From Rhizobiaceae bacterium (lineage in GTDB: Bacteria; Pseudomonadota; Alphaproteobacteria; Rhizobiales; Rhizobiaceae), in contig JANQMU010000118.1 in the NCBI GenBank assembly GCA_028279875.1, positions 1 to 64,000 on the forward strand: DNA of 64,000 bases. The letters are read 5' to 3'. Below, one piece after another: positions 40,738 through 49,659 of this stretch. Numbering within the stretch: the first letter of the stretch is position 1; the number at the start of each line of letters is the position of its first letter. Under the pieces are notes generated by a model. It saw only the letters and a list, made by a program, of their open reading frames with translations. It searched no databases and was not told the origin of the DNA. A program made the translations under genes and the position numbers.

Positions 40738-41955
40738 TCAGATCACCGCCAGGGCGGCATCGATATCATCGATCAGATCATTGACGTCTTCCAGACCGAC
40801 CGACAGGCGAACCGTCGCGTCGGTAATGCCGAGTTCGGCCCGCGCTTCCTCCGAAAGGTTCTTGTGGGTGGTGGTCGCCGGATGGGTGATCAGGCTCTTG
40901 GCGTCGCCCAGATTGTTAGAGATCTGCACCGTGCGAAGGGCGTTCTCGAAGGCAAAGGCCGCGGCCTTGCCGCCATCGATCTCGAAGGCGATCAGCGTCG
41001 AGCCGCCACTCATCTGTTTGGCGACGATGTCGGCCTGCGGGTGATCGGCCCGGCCGGGATAGATCACCCGTTTGACCGATCCGTGCTGAAACAGGAAATC
41101 GGCGATTTTTGCCGCGCTCTCGCTTTGCTGGCGAACCCGCAGCGGCAGGGTTTCCAGGCCCTTGAGCAGTGTCCAGGCATTGAAGGGCGACATGGACGGC
41201 CCGGTGTGGCGGTAATAATCGTGCAGCTTTTCGTCGATCCAGTCCTTCGAGGACAGGATAACGCCGCCGAGGCAACGGCCCTGGCCGTCAATATGCTTGG
41301 TCGCCGAATAGACGACGACATGGGCGCCGAGCTGCAGCGGCTTTTGATAGAGCGGCGTGGCAAAGACATTGTCGACCACCAGACAGGCGCCGGCGGCATC
41401 GGCGATCTTCGCAACGCCTTCGATATCGATGACCTCGAGGGTCGGATTGGTCGGGCTTTCAAGGAAGAAGGCCGTGGTGTTCGGCCGGACGGCCCTTTGC
41501 CAGTTGTCGAGATCGGTCCCGTCGATCAGGGTGGTTTCGATCCCGTAACGCGGCATCAGCGTTTCCACCACCCAGCGACAGGAGCCGAACAGCGCACGCG
41601 CGGCGACCACATGGTCGCCGGCTTTGGCTTCGCACAGAAGCGATGCCGAGACGGCTGCCATGCCGGAGGCGGTCGCCCTTGCGTCCTCGGCGCCCTCCAG
41701 GGCGCACATGCGTTTTTCGAACATGTCGACCGTCGGATTGGCGTAGCGCGAATAGATGAAACCGTCATCCTCGCCCTTGAAACGGGCTTCGGCGGCCTCC
41801 GCGCTGTCATAGATGAAGCCCTGCGTCAGATACATCGCCTCGGAGGTTTCGCCGTGATGCGATCGGGTCGTGCCGCCATGCACCATCTGCGTCGCCGGAC
41901 GCCACTTCGCCGTTCCGTCCTCGCCGGCGCGCCCGCCATCTTTACTGTCTGTCAT
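40738..41955 (-). CDS. metZ: O-succinylhomoserine sulfhydrylase
   Basis: A 405-aa Cys/Met-metabolism PLP enzyme that makes homocysteine from O-succinylhomoserine and sulfide. Motifs are YSRYANPTVDMFEKRM, the PLP-stacking and Asp region CLVVDNVFATPLYQ, and the Schiff-base lysine in YSATKHIDGQGR. The length fits MetZ rather than MetY (about 430). A SAM-II riboswitch and a rho-independent terminator stand between promoter and ATG, so expression should fall when SAM is plentiful. Confidence 0.95.
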   Translation of the reverse strand: MTDSKDGGRAGEDGTAKWRPATQMVHGGTTRSHHGETSEAMYLTQGFIYDSAEAAEARFKGEDDGFIYSRYANPTVDMFEKRMCALEGAEDARATASGMAAVSASLLCEAKAGDHVVAARALFGSCRWVVETLMPRYGIETTLIDGTDLDNWQRAVRPNTTAFFLESPTNPTLEVIDIEGVAKIADAAGACLVVDNVFATPLYQKPLQLGAHVVVYSATKHIDGQGRCLGGVILSSKDWIDEKLHDYYRHTGPSMSPFNAWTLLKGLETLPLRVRQQSESAAKIADFLFQHGSVKRVIYPGRADHPQADIVAKQMSGGSTLIAFEIDGGKAAAFAFENALRTVQISNNLGDAKSLITHPATTTHKNLSEEARAELGITDATVRLSVGLEDVNDLIDDIDAALAVI

Positions 41956-41971
41956 ATGTCACTCACCCAAC

Positions 41972-42003
41972 AAAAAACCGGCCGCGGAAGCCGCTAGCCG
42001 GTT
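41972..42003 (-). terminator. Rho-independent terminator in the metZ leader
   Basis: On the minus strand a GC-rich stem (ACCGGC...GCCGGT with an inner CGG/CCG pair) is followed directly by TTTTTT (41977-41972). It lies between the SAM-II aptamer and the metZ start, so it can act as the expression platform. Confidence 0.8.
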
Positions 42004-42007
42004 TGCA

Positions 42008-42067
42008 CCCGACCTTTTAGCGACTTGTTTAACGTGGCAGCAAGCCGGTCGGCCAAATCACCACGGG
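42008..42067 (-). ncRNA. SAM-II riboswitch aptamer
   Basis: On the minus strand the order is CGTGG (P1), TGATTTGG, CCGACC (P2), GGCTTGC, CCACG (P1'), TTAAACAAGTCGCTAAAAG, then GGTCGG (P2'). P1 pairs 42061-42065 with 42033-42037, and P2 pairs 42047-42052 with 42009-42014, crossing it to form the H-type pseudoknot that defines SAM-II. The conserved GCTAAAAG loop is present. SAM-II is known upstream of metA, metX and metZ genes in alphaproteobacteria. Confidence 0.93.
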
Positions 42068-42163
42068 ATAAGGGCTCTTTACAGGCCTGATTTCCTTGCG
42101 TCAATCGCGCCGCCCTGTATTTGTTACCTGCTTCTTTGAAATCACCAGCGGCAGGGAGATGGC

Positions 42164-43252
42164 ATGCGTAGCGCGGGCATTCTGGCGGACCGGGAGATCG
42201 CGGCGCTGTTCGATGCCGGCCGTCTTGCGGCGCCGCGGCCGCTGGATGCGGATCAGATCCAGCCCGCCAGCCTCGATCTGCGCCTCGGGCAGAAGGCCTT
42301 CCGGGTGCGCGCCAGTTTCCTGCCGGGGCTCGACCACACTGTGGCAGACAAGCTCGAGCGCCTGAAGCTGCACGAGATCGATCTGAGCCAGGGGGCGGTT
42401 CTGGAAACCGGCTGCGTCTATATCGTGCCGCTGCTGGAAAGCCTCGACCTGCCGGGCGGAATCTCGGCATCGGCCAATCCGAAAAGCTCGACGGGACGGC
42501 TGGACATCTTCACCCGCGTGATGGCCGACAACACCCAGGAATTCGACAAGATACCGGAAGCCTATAGCGGCGCGCTCTTCCTTGAGGTCAGCCCGCGCAC
42601 CTTTCCGATCGTCGCGCGGACCGGGTCGCGCCTGTCACAGGTCCGGTTCCGAAAGGGATATGCCGGCCTCGACGAGGCGGAACTGGCGGCGCTGCACAAG
42701 AGCGATGTGCTGGTCGCCTCGGACCGGCCGAACATCTCGGGCGGCGGCATTGCGCTGTCGGTCGATCTCGAGGGCGGTCCGGACGGTCTAGCCGGCTATC
42801 GCGGCAAGCACCACACATCGGTGATCGATGTCGACCGCAAGGCCGCCCACGATATTCTCGATTTCTGGGAGCCGATCGAGCGGCGCGGCAAGGCCGAGCT
42901 GATCCTCGATCCCGACGAGTTCTATATTCTGGTGTCGCGCGAGGCCGTCCATGTGCCGCCGCTCTATGCCGCCGAGATGACGCCTTTCGATCCGCTGGTC
43001 GGGGAATTCCGGGTTCACTATGCCGGGTTCTTCGATCCGGGCTTCGGCCATTCGACGGCTGGCGGCTCAGGCAGCCGGGCGGTTCTGGAGGTGCGCAGCC
43101 ACGAAGTGCCGTTCATTCTCGAACACGGCCAGATCGTCGGACGGCTGATCTATGAACACATGCAGGAAAGGCCCCGGGCCCTCTACGGCACCGATCTCGG
43201 GTCCAACTACCAGGCCCAGGGCCTGAAGCTGTCGAAACATTTTCGGACCTGA
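42164..43252 (+). CDS. dcd: 2'-deoxycytidine 5'-triphosphate deaminase, long form
   Basis: A 362-aa protein of the alphaproteobacterial duplicated-type Dcd family, about twice the length of E. coli Dcd. Two related halves are visible (QIQPASLDLRLGQKAFRVRA; ISASANPKSSTGRLDIFTRV; C-terminal HEVPFILEHGQIVGRLIYEH). It deaminates dCTP to dUTP for thymidylate synthesis. GGGAGA precedes the ATG. It is divergent from metZ and its riboswitch, a common rhizobial neighbour order, and converges with the sodium channel gene. Confidence 0.95.
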   Translation: MRSAGILADREIAALFDAGRLAAPRPLDADQIQPASLDLRLGQKAFRVRASFLPGLDHTVADKLERLKLHEIDLSQGAVLETGCVYIVPLLESLDLPGGISASANPKSSTGRLDIFTRVMADNTQEFDKIPEAYSGALFLEVSPRTFPIVARTGSRLSQVRFRKGYAGLDEAELAALHKSDVLVASDRPNISGGGIALSVDLEGGPDGLAGYRGKHHTSVIDVDRKAAHDILDFWEPIERRGKAELILDPDEFYILVSREAVHVPPLYAAEMTPFDPLVGEFRVHYAGFFDPGFGHSTAGGSGSRAVLEVRSHEVPFILEHGQIVGRLIYEHMQERPRALYGTDLGSNYQAQGLKLSKHFRT

Positions 43253-43258
43253 TCGGGC

Positions 43259-44047
43259 TCAGTCCACCCGCTCTTTTTTCAGTTCGGCAATATCGGCCCG
43301 CAATGCCTTGATCTCGCCAAGGATCATTTCCTGCTCGCTTTGCAGGGCCTCGCGGTCGGCGGAGGCCTCCGCCTCGTGCTCGGCCTGCATGGCCGAGACG
43401 ATGATGCCGATGAAGAGGTTGAGCACGGTAAAGGATGTCGTGATGATGAACGGCACGAAGAATGCCCAGGCCATCGGGTAAACATCCATCACCGGCCGCA
43501 CGATGCCCATCGACCAGCTTTCCAGCGTCATGATCTGGAACAGCGAATAGGCCGATGCCGGGATCGAGCCGAACCAGTCCGGGAAGGCCGCGCCATAGAG
43601 TTTCGTCGCCATCACCGAAAAGACATAGAACACAAGCCCGAGCAACAGCACGATGGAACCCATGCCGGGCAGGGCGGCGATCAACCCGCCGACGACCCGG
43701 CGCAGCGACGGCACGACGCTGACCAGTCGCAGCACACGCAGGATGCGCAGCGCCCGCAGCACCGAAAGGCTCCCGGTGGTGGGCAGCAGGGCGATACCGA
43801 CGACGAGGAAATCGAAAATGCGCCAGGGGTCCTTGACGAACTGCAGACGGTAGACGGCCATCTTGGCCACCAGCTCGGCGACGAAGATCCACAGGATCAC
43901 CCGGTCCATCGTATAGAGCAGCGTACCGGCGCGCTCCATCGCCGCCGGCACGGTCTCCAGCCCGAGTGTGATGGCGTTGATGCCGATAATGATGGTGATG
44001 AACCATTCGAACTTGCGGTTTTCGATGAGGGATTTCAGGGCGTTCAT
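43259..44047 (-). CDS. Bacterial voltage-gated sodium channel (NaChBac/NavAb type)
   Basis: A 262-aa, six-TM subunit expected to form a homotetramer in the inner membrane. S4 carries arginines at every third position (R98, R101, R104, R107). The pore filter TLESWS is at residues 174-179, identical to NaChBac/NavAb. The S6 segment is ITTSFTVLNLFIGIIVSAM and a C-terminal Glu/Ala-rich helix (about 222-260) resembles the coiled coil of BacNav channels. The start at 44047 (MNALKSLIENRKFEWF) is preferred to a longer frame from 44128. Converges with dcd. Confidence 0.95.
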   Translation of the reverse strand: MNALKSLIENRKFEWFITIIIGINAITLGLETVPAAMERAGTLLYTMDRVILWIFVAELVAKMAVYRLQFVKDPWRIFDFLVVGIALLPTTGSLSVLRALRILRVLRLVSVVPSLRRVVGGLIAALPGMGSIVLLLGLVFYVFSVMATKLYGAAFPDWFGSIPASAYSLFQIMTLESWSMGIVRPVMDVYPMAWAFFVPFIITTSFTVLNLFIGIIVSAMQAEHEAEASADREALQSEQEMILGEIKALRADIAELKKERVD

Positions 44048-44168
44048 GGGCGTTTCGTGGTGGACGGCAATTGACCTGCACATGGCAACCGGGTTCCGGC
44101 CTGTCAAGCCGCGCTTGACAGAATTCATCTTCTCGTCATTGTAGCCTGCAGCGCCGGTGCGCAGGCAG

Positions 44169-44242
44169 GCGGGTATGATGTAATGGTAGCCTGTAAGCTT
44201 CCCAAGCTTGACGCGCGGGTTCGATTCCCGCTACCCGCTCCA
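44169..44242 (+). tRNA. tRNA-Gly (anticodon CCC)
   Basis: A 74-nt cloverleaf: acceptor GCGGGTA pairs with TACCCGC, the anticodon loop is TTCCCAA (anticodon CCC, reads GGG), and the T-loop GGTTCGATTCC is canonical. CCA is encoded at 44240-44242. Confidence 0.97.
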
Positions 44243-44253
44243 GCCGGCGCATT

Positions 44254-45357
44254 TCAGGCGGCCGTGACTTTTTCCGGAAAGAGTGTGGCAAGCCCCGCCT
44301 TGCTGGCGTCGCACACACCCCGTTCCGTGATGAGGCCCGTGACCAGACGCGCCGGCGTGACATCGAAGGCGTAATTGACCACCGGCGTCGATTCCGGACA
44401 GATCAGGACGCTTGTCTCGCGGCCTTCGGCATCCTTTCCCGGAATCCAGGACACTTCCGTGCCGTCGCGCTGTTCGATCGGCACGTCGCGAATGCCGTCA
44501 TCGACGGTCCAGTCGACGGTCGAGGAGGGCAGGGCGACATAAAACGGCACATCATTGTCGTGCGCTGCCAGCGCCTTCAGATAGGTGCCGATCTTGTTGC
44601 AGACGTCGCCGCTGGCCGTTGTCCGGTCGGTGCCGACGATGCACAGATCGACCATGCCGTGCTGCATCAGGTGGCCGCCCGTATTGTCGACAATGAGGCT
44701 GTGGGGCACGCCGTGCCGTCCCAGTTCCCAGGCCGTCAGCGAAGCGCCCTGGTTGCGCGGGCGCGTCTCGTCCACCCATACATGGACCGGCAGCCCGATC
44801 TCATGGGCCTGGTAGATAGGCGACGTCGCCGTGCCCCAATCGACCGTTGCCAGCCATCCGGCGTTGCAATGGGTCAGCAGGTTGATCGTCTCCCCGGGGC
44901 CTTTTTTCGCGGCAATGGCCTTGATCAGGTCGAGACCGTGGCTGCCGATCGCCTGGTTGGTTTCGATGTCGCGTCGACAGATTTCGTCGGCCAGCGCCCA
45001 GGCGGCATCGGCGCGCTGGTCTTCCGGCAGCGACCGCATCGTCTGAACGGTTTCGTCAAGCGCCCATTTCAGGTTCATACCGGTCGGGCGGGTGGCATGC
45101 ATAACGTCATAGGCATGGCTCATCATCTGCGCGGAAGGGTCCTTGCGCAGCGCGATGGCCATACCATAGGCGGCGGTCGCGCCGATCAGCGGCGCGCCGC
45201 GGACCTGCATGTCGCTGATGGCGGTGGCTGCATCGTCGAGCGTCCTGAGATGGCGCGTGACGAAACTGTGCGGCAGGCGGGTCTGATCGATAATGCCGAC
45301 CGTCCGGCCGTCATCTTCCGGCCAGATGGAGTGATAGAGCGTGCCGTCGATCTTCAT
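44254..45357 (-). CDS. mtnA: S-methyl-5-thioribose-1-phosphate isomerase
   Basis: A 367-aa enzyme of the methionine salvage pathway converting methylthioribose-1-P to methylthioribulose-1-P. Family motifs include VRGAPLIGATAAYGMAIAL, LLTHCNAGWLATVDWGTA with the catalytic Cys, and IVGTDRTTASGDVCNKIGTY with the catalytic Asp. Its ATG overlaps the stop of the 67-aa gene by 4 nt. No other mtn genes are in the window. It converges with tRNA-Gly. Confidence 0.95.
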   Translation of the reverse strand: MKIDGTLYHSIWPEDDGRTVGIIDQTRLPHSFVTRHLRTLDDAATAISDMQVRGAPLIGATAAYGMAIALRKDPSAQMMSHAYDVMHATRPTGMNLKWALDETVQTMRSLPEDQRADAAWALADEICRRDIETNQAIGSHGLDLIKAIAAKKGPGETINLLTHCNAGWLATVDWGTATSPIYQAHEIGLPVHVWVDETRPRNQGASLTAWELGRHGVPHSLIVDNTGGHLMQHGMVDLCIVGTDRTTASGDVCNKIGTYLKALAAHDNDVPFYVALPSSTVDWTVDDGIRDVPIEQRDGTEVSWIPGKDAEGRETSVLICPESTPVVNYAFDVTPARLVTGLITERGVCDASKAGLATLFPEKVTAA

Positions 45358-45557
45358 ATGCTTGTTCCCCTTATCCTGATTTGGCGCGCCAGGGCGCAGA
45401 GCCCGCCCATGGCCGAAAACCGCTCCCGGCCGACCAGCAATTCCCGCCCCATGGCAAGGGCGTTGGCCTCGCAGCGAGCCCGCTTCTCGGGATCCTCGAT
45501 CGACTGCATGTCCTCCACGGTGAACGCCGTGTATTCCGCCGGTGTCGTTATTGTCAT
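45354..45557 (-). CDS. Small protein translationally coupled to mtnA
   Basis: A 67-aa soluble protein (MTITTPAEYTAFTVEDMQSI, ending RIRGTSI), mostly helical and Ala/Arg-rich. The family is not recognised. A strong ribosome site (GGGGAGAAACC) precedes the ATG and the stop overlaps mtnA as ATGA, so it is very likely translated. It may be a chaperone or regulator for MtnA, or simply a leader cistron. Confidence 0.75.
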   Translation of the reverse strand: MTITTPAEYTAFTVEDMQSIEDPEKRARCEANALAMGRELLVGRERFSAMGGLCALARQIRIRGTSI

Positions 45558-45823
45558 GGTTTCTCCCCGGTCTGCTGTCGCCTTGCGGCAGTGCCGCTGC
45601 AGCCTGACATTCTTATCACCAGAACCATCAAACGAACTATGTCACGACAGATCGACATCTGCCACCATCGCCGTGCGGTCATGGCGTGTTGTGACGAAAG
45701 GCTCCGGGCCGATGACATCCCGCCTCAAGAACTGCTAAGACCCTGAAGGATGGGGTGGACCGACGCAGCCTCTTTTGTCTGCAGGAACACCGACACCAGA
45801 GCGCTCCGGAACGAACACCGCCC

Positions 45824-46681
45824 ATGACCCTGCCGCCTCTCTTCCGCATCTTCCTCGTCGTGATCGCGACGCTGCTGCCGGGCGCGCTGTCGACCGCCGA
45901 TGCGCAGCAGCCCGTGGCGATCCCCAATTACTGGGACCCGCGCGAACGGGTCGCCATGCCCGATCTGTCATCGCGCAACCGGATCCGCTTCCTGACGACC
46001 GCCGATTTCCCGCCATTCAATTTCATCGACCAGCGTGACCGCGTGGCCGGCTTTCATGTCGATCTGGCGCGGGCGATCTGCGACGAACTGGCGATCGTCG
46101 ACAGATGCCAGTTGCAGGTTTTGCCGTGGAATGAACTGACCGCCGCGATGGCCAGCGGCCAGGGAGACGCGATCATCGCCGGTCTGGCGGTCAGCGGCGA
46201 AAACCGCAATCAGTTCCTGTTCACCCGCCCCTTTCTCAAGCTGCCGGCCCGCTTCATCCGGCTGAAAACCACGCCGCTGACGGGTGAGGGCGCTGAATCC
46301 CTGACCGGGCGCCGCGTCGGCGTCCTGTCGAAATCGGCCCATGAGGCGCTGTTGCGGTCCTATTTCCCGGACATAAAACCGGTGACCTATGACAATGCCG
46401 ATTTCCTGTTCGACGGCCTGAAAACCGGCGAAGTGGACTCGGTGTTCGGCGACGGTGTGCAGCTTTCCTTCTGGCTCGGCAGCAACCGCGCCGACGATTG
46501 CTGCGCCTTTTTCGATGGCCCCTATTTCGCGCCCGCCTATCTCGGCGAGGGCCTGGCTGTCGCAGTGCGCAGCGACAGCCCCGATCTCGCCCTGGCCTTC
46601 GACCACGCTCTGCAGGCGCTCAGCAAGAACGGCCGGATGAAGGAACTCTATCTGCGCTATTTCCCGAACGGGCTTTATTGA
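45824..46681 (+). CDS. Family 3 amino-acid ABC substrate-binding protein
   Basis: A 285-aa periplasmic protein with signal peptide (FRIFLVVIATLLPGALSTADA). The SBP_bac_3 signature is FLTTADFPPFNFIDQRDRVA with GFHVDLARAICDEL, then NELTAAMASGQGDAIIAGLA. The C-terminal SKNGRMKELYLRYFPNGLY is typical. No permease or ATPase gene is adjacent, so it is an orphan or serves a distant transporter. The ATG at 45824 is set by the signal peptide. Divergent from the 67-aa gene. Confidence 0.9.
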   Translation: MTLPPLFRIFLVVIATLLPGALSTADAQQPVAIPNYWDPRERVAMPDLSSRNRIRFLTTADFPPFNFIDQRDRVAGFHVDLARAICDELAIVDRCQLQVLPWNELTAAMASGQGDAIIAGLAVSGENRNQFLFTRPFLKLPARFIRLKTTPLTGEGAESLTGRRVGVLSKSAHEALLRSYFPDIKPVTYDNADFLFDGLKTGEVDSVFGDGVQLSFWLGSNRADDCCAFFDGPYFAPAYLGEGLAVAVRSDSPDLALAFDHALQALSKNGRMKELYLRYFPNGLY

Positions 46682-46717
46682 GCTGAGAGCGCGTTCTCGG
46701 GGATTGTCCGGGCAATC

Positions 46718-47491
46718 CTACAGACTGAGAAACGAAACCGACGTGTCCGCAAAGAAACTGCGGATCACCGGATCCAGGCTGCGGCTCTTGGGATCCACCA
46801 GTCCGCACATGCGAAGGGCTTCGCGGTAATCGACCTGCTCCGCCAGTCGTTTCCAGATCATGCGGGAACAAAACGGGGTGCGGTGCGGGCGCCACGCCAC
46901 CATGACTGCCAGTCCGGTCACATAGGTGGACCGGTGCCGCTCCGGTGGCATGAGAATTGTCTGGGCCAGCGCATCGGAGGCGGCGTTGCCGCGCTCCAGC
47001 AGAAACAGCCGGTCTCCGTGAAACGACATCATCCCGCGAAACTTCGAACGATAAACGAGTGAACTGTGCGGGTCTTTCACCCGCCCGACATAGCGTGTCA
47101 GCACTTTGCCATCGACCTCGGTGACCACGCAGAGGGCGCGCTGTACCCGGTCCGGCCAGGTCCGGTTGACGAAATGGGAATGATAGATGCCCAGATAGTT
47201 TCGCAACACGCCCAGATCACCCGGAAACAGATTGTCCAACATGGTCGGCACGGCGAAACTCGATCCCGTGGCCGCGTGCGCGTATTCGAACCTGTCCGGC
47301 GGCATGAAAAGGCTCTGCTCATCGACACCGAAATACTGGCTTATCCGATAGGTGTTGTGGCTGGACGGCAGCGATTTGCCTTGAAGATATCGCTCGAATT
47401 GCTGCCGGTTCATGCCGATCTCGCGACAGATATGCGAGACGGAACGTTGCGTCCGGCAAAGGCTGCGTAGGTTCTCCGAAAAATTCGACAT
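46718..47491 (-). CDS. Helix-turn-helix (XRE-like) transcriptional regulator
   Basis: A 257-aa protein. Residues 1-60 are a short XRE-like helix-turn-helix (SVSHICREIGMNRQQFERYL, GKSLPSSHNTYRISQYFGVD). The remaining ~195 residues form an unassigned sensor domain (GVLRNYLGIYHSHFVNRTWP, TYVTGLAVMVAWRPHRTPFC). The ATG at 47491 matches the HTH start. Divergent from the CocE/S15 hydrolase gene with only about 36-55 bp between starts; presumably it controls that operon. Confidence 0.85.
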   Translation of the reverse strand: MSNFSENLRSLCRTQRSVSHICREIGMNRQQFERYLQGKSLPSSHNTYRISQYFGVDEQSLFMPPDRFEYAHAATGSSFAVPTMLDNLFPGDLGVLRNYLGIYHSHFVNRTWPDRVQRALCVVTEVDGKVLTRYVGRVKDPHSSLVYRSKFRGMMSFHGDRLFLLERGNAASDALAQTILMPPERHRSTYVTGLAVMVAWRPHRTPFCSRMIWKRLAEQVDYREALRMCGLVDPKSRSLDPVIRSFFADTSVSFLSL

Positions 47492-47515
47492 GGGATCGCC
47501 GGCAATCCGCGGGAT

Positions 47516-47557
47516 GTTTACGTGACTATGCACTGTATCGCGCAAATGTACATAAAC
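47516..47557. promoter_or_regulatory. Inverted repeat between XRE regulator and hydrolase
   Basis: GTTTACGT (47516-47523) and ACATAAAC (47550-47557) are complementary at 7 of 8 positions with a 26-nt centre. The pair covers the divergent promoter space and is a candidate operator for the adjacent HTH regulator. Confidence 0.35.
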
Positions 47558-49642
47558 AAGCGTAAAAGCGCGAAATTGCAAATTGACGGTTCTGCCGCTC
47601 CATTGGCGCCGGGACGCGGTATCATCGGGAAGAAAAAACTGTCGGTCATTGAAACACAGGAACTGCGGATCATTCCGGATATGGGCATAACGCTGCCGGA
47701 CGGCATCCGCTTGTCCGCCCGTGTCTGGATGCCCGCCGACAGGCGCGGCCCCCTTCCTGCGATCCTTGAATACCTGCCCTATCGCAAGACCGACGGCACC
47801 GCTGCGCGTGATCACGGCATGCACGCCCATTTCGCCCGCCATGGCTATGTCTGCCTGCGGGTGGACCGGCGCGGTTGCGGCGATAGCGAGGGTCTGTTTG
47901 ACGACGAATATTCCGAGCAGGAACTGCAGGATGGTGTCGATGTCGTGAACTGGATCGCTGCGCAGGAATGGTGCGACGGCAATGTCGGCATGCAGGGCAT
48001 TTCATGGGGCGGCTTCAACAGTTTGCAGATCGCGGCACGCGCGCCGGAACCCCTCAAGGCGGTGATAACCATTGCTTCCAGTGTGGACCGTTATGGCGAT
48101 GACATTCACTACAAGGGCGGCATTCAGCTCGGCGCGAACATCGGCTGGGCCGCCGTCGCGATGTCCTGGTTTTCCATGCCGCCTGATCCGCATCTGGTGG
48201 GAGACCGGTGGCGTGAACTCTGGATGGCCCGGTTGCAGAACACGCCATTCCTGGCGCGCGAGTGGATGCGGCACCCCGATCGCGACACCTACTGGAAACA
48301 CGGTTCGGTCTGCGAGGATTACAGCGCGATCCGGGCGGCGGTGCTGGCCATGGGCGGCCTGCATGACGGATATCGAAACACGGTCCCCCAACTGGTCTCC
48401 AATCTGCAAGCGCCGGTCAGGGGCGTCGCTGGCCCCTGGAACCACAAATATCCGCATATCAGCACGATCGGCCCTTCGATCGACTATCTCAACGAAGCGC
48501 TGCGGTGGTGGGACCGCTGGCTGAAAGGTGTCGACACCGGTGTCAAACGGGACCCCGGATATCGGGTCTACATCATGGACAGTGTTCCGCCCGACAGAAA
48601 CCTCGATCACCGCCCGGGCCGCTGGGTCGCGGAACCCGGCGGGCCTTCCGACGCCATCGTCAGCGAGGTTCTCGCGCTCGCCGACGGAACGCTTGGCATG
48701 CCGGCGCCGTTCAACCGTTCCATTGCGCCGGATCTGGCCGTCGGCGGCGGGAGTGGCGAGTACTTCCCCTTTGGATTCGGCCCCGGCGAACTGCCGGATG
48801 ACCAGAGCGAAGACGATGCCCTGTCGGCCTGCTTTGACTCCATGCCGCTGACGCAGGATTGGGACATTGTCGGTGCACCGCAACTAAGCCTGCGTGTCGC
48901 GGCCGACACGCCTTCAGCGCAATTGGTTGCGCGGCTGTGCGACCTGCGACCCGACGGTACGTCGGCCTTCGTCAGCATCGGTCTGCTCAACCTGCGCCAT
49001 CGCGATGGATTTGAGGCCCCGACGGATCTCGAACCGGGCCGGTATTACGATGTTTGTGTGGCGCTGGACCAGGTCGCCTATCGGCTGCCCGCCGGACATC
49101 GCCTGAGAGTCGCCATATCGAGCAGCTACTGGCCCTATTGCTGGCCCGAGGGGCGCAATACGGTGTTGACGCTTGTGGCCGGAGAACTGCGGCTGCCGCG
49201 CCGATCGGAGACGGGCGGCGAGATCTTTTTTGACGGGCCGGTGCCGATGGACGAACGTCCCTGTCGCATCTTGCGCGGACACAGCGGTCGGCGTGACCGG
49301 CGCGAAGCCGATGGCCGGATTGTTTTCGACATTTCAGGCGACCACGGACGCCTTGAAGACCTCGAAAACGGCCTGATCACCGAAAGCGCTTTTTCGGAAC
49401 GCTGGGAAATCAACCGGTTCGATCCCGCGACGGCACAGGTGGAAATCCAATGGAGCCGCGGACTGGAACGCGGTGACTGGAAGGTGTCGACCGTGGTGAC
49501 CACCCGGATGTGGGGTCATGAGACGGATTTTTTCTTCAAACAGAAGCTCGAAGCCTTCGAGAACGGTGAACTCGTCTTCGAGAAAACCATGCAGGACCGG
49601 GTCCCGCGATATGCCGCCGATTGTGCGGCGGCAGCGGAATAA
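47528..49642 (+). CDS. CocE/NonD family hydrolase (S15 X-Pro dipeptidyl-peptidase-like)
   Basis: About 700 aa. Residues from ~50 form the alpha/beta-hydrolase core with the nucleophile in GMQGISWGGFNSL and the catalytic His in GPWNHKYPHIS; a C-terminal jelly-roll domain (about 430-660) is typical of CocE/PepX. No signal peptide. Substrates may be acyl esters or N-terminal dipeptides. The start is uncertain: ATGs at 47528 and 47546 lie inside the putative divergent promoter, and conserved sequence begins near 47640. Followed after 17 nt by a peptide-binding protein gene, hence probably a peptide-utilisation pair. Confidence 0.9.
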   Translation: MHCIAQMYINKRKSAKLQIDGSAAPLAPGRGIIGKKKLSVIETQELRIIPDMGITLPDGIRLSARVWMPADRRGPLPAILEYLPYRKTDGTAARDHGMHAHFARHGYVCLRVDRRGCGDSEGLFDDEYSEQELQDGVDVVNWIAAQEWCDGNVGMQGISWGGFNSLQIAARAPEPLKAVITIASSVDRYGDDIHYKGGIQLGANIGWAAVAMSWFSMPPDPHLVGDRWRELWMARLQNTPFLAREWMRHPDRDTYWKHGSVCEDYSAIRAAVLAMGGLHDGYRNTVPQLVSNLQAPVRGVAGPWNHKYPHISTIGPSIDYLNEALRWWDRWLKGVDTGVKRDPGYRVYIMDSVPPDRNLDHRPGRWVAEPGGPSDAIVSEVLALADGTLGMPAPFNRSIAPDLAVGGGSGEYFPFGFGPGELPDDQSEDDALSACFDSMPLTQDWDIVGAPQLSLRVAADTPSAQLVARLCDLRPDGTSAFVSIGLLNLRHRDGFEAPTDLEPGRYYDVCVALDQVAYRLPAGHRLRVAISSSYWPYCWPEGRNTVLTLVAGELRLPRRSETGGEIFFDGPVPMDERPCRILRGHSGRRDRREADGRIVFDISGDHGRLEDLENGLITESAFSERWEINRFDPATAQVEIQWSRGLERGDWKVSTVVTTRMWGHETDFFFKQKLEAFENGELVFEKTMQDRVPRYAADCAAAAE

Positions 49643-49659
49643 TCGATAAGGAGAATATC

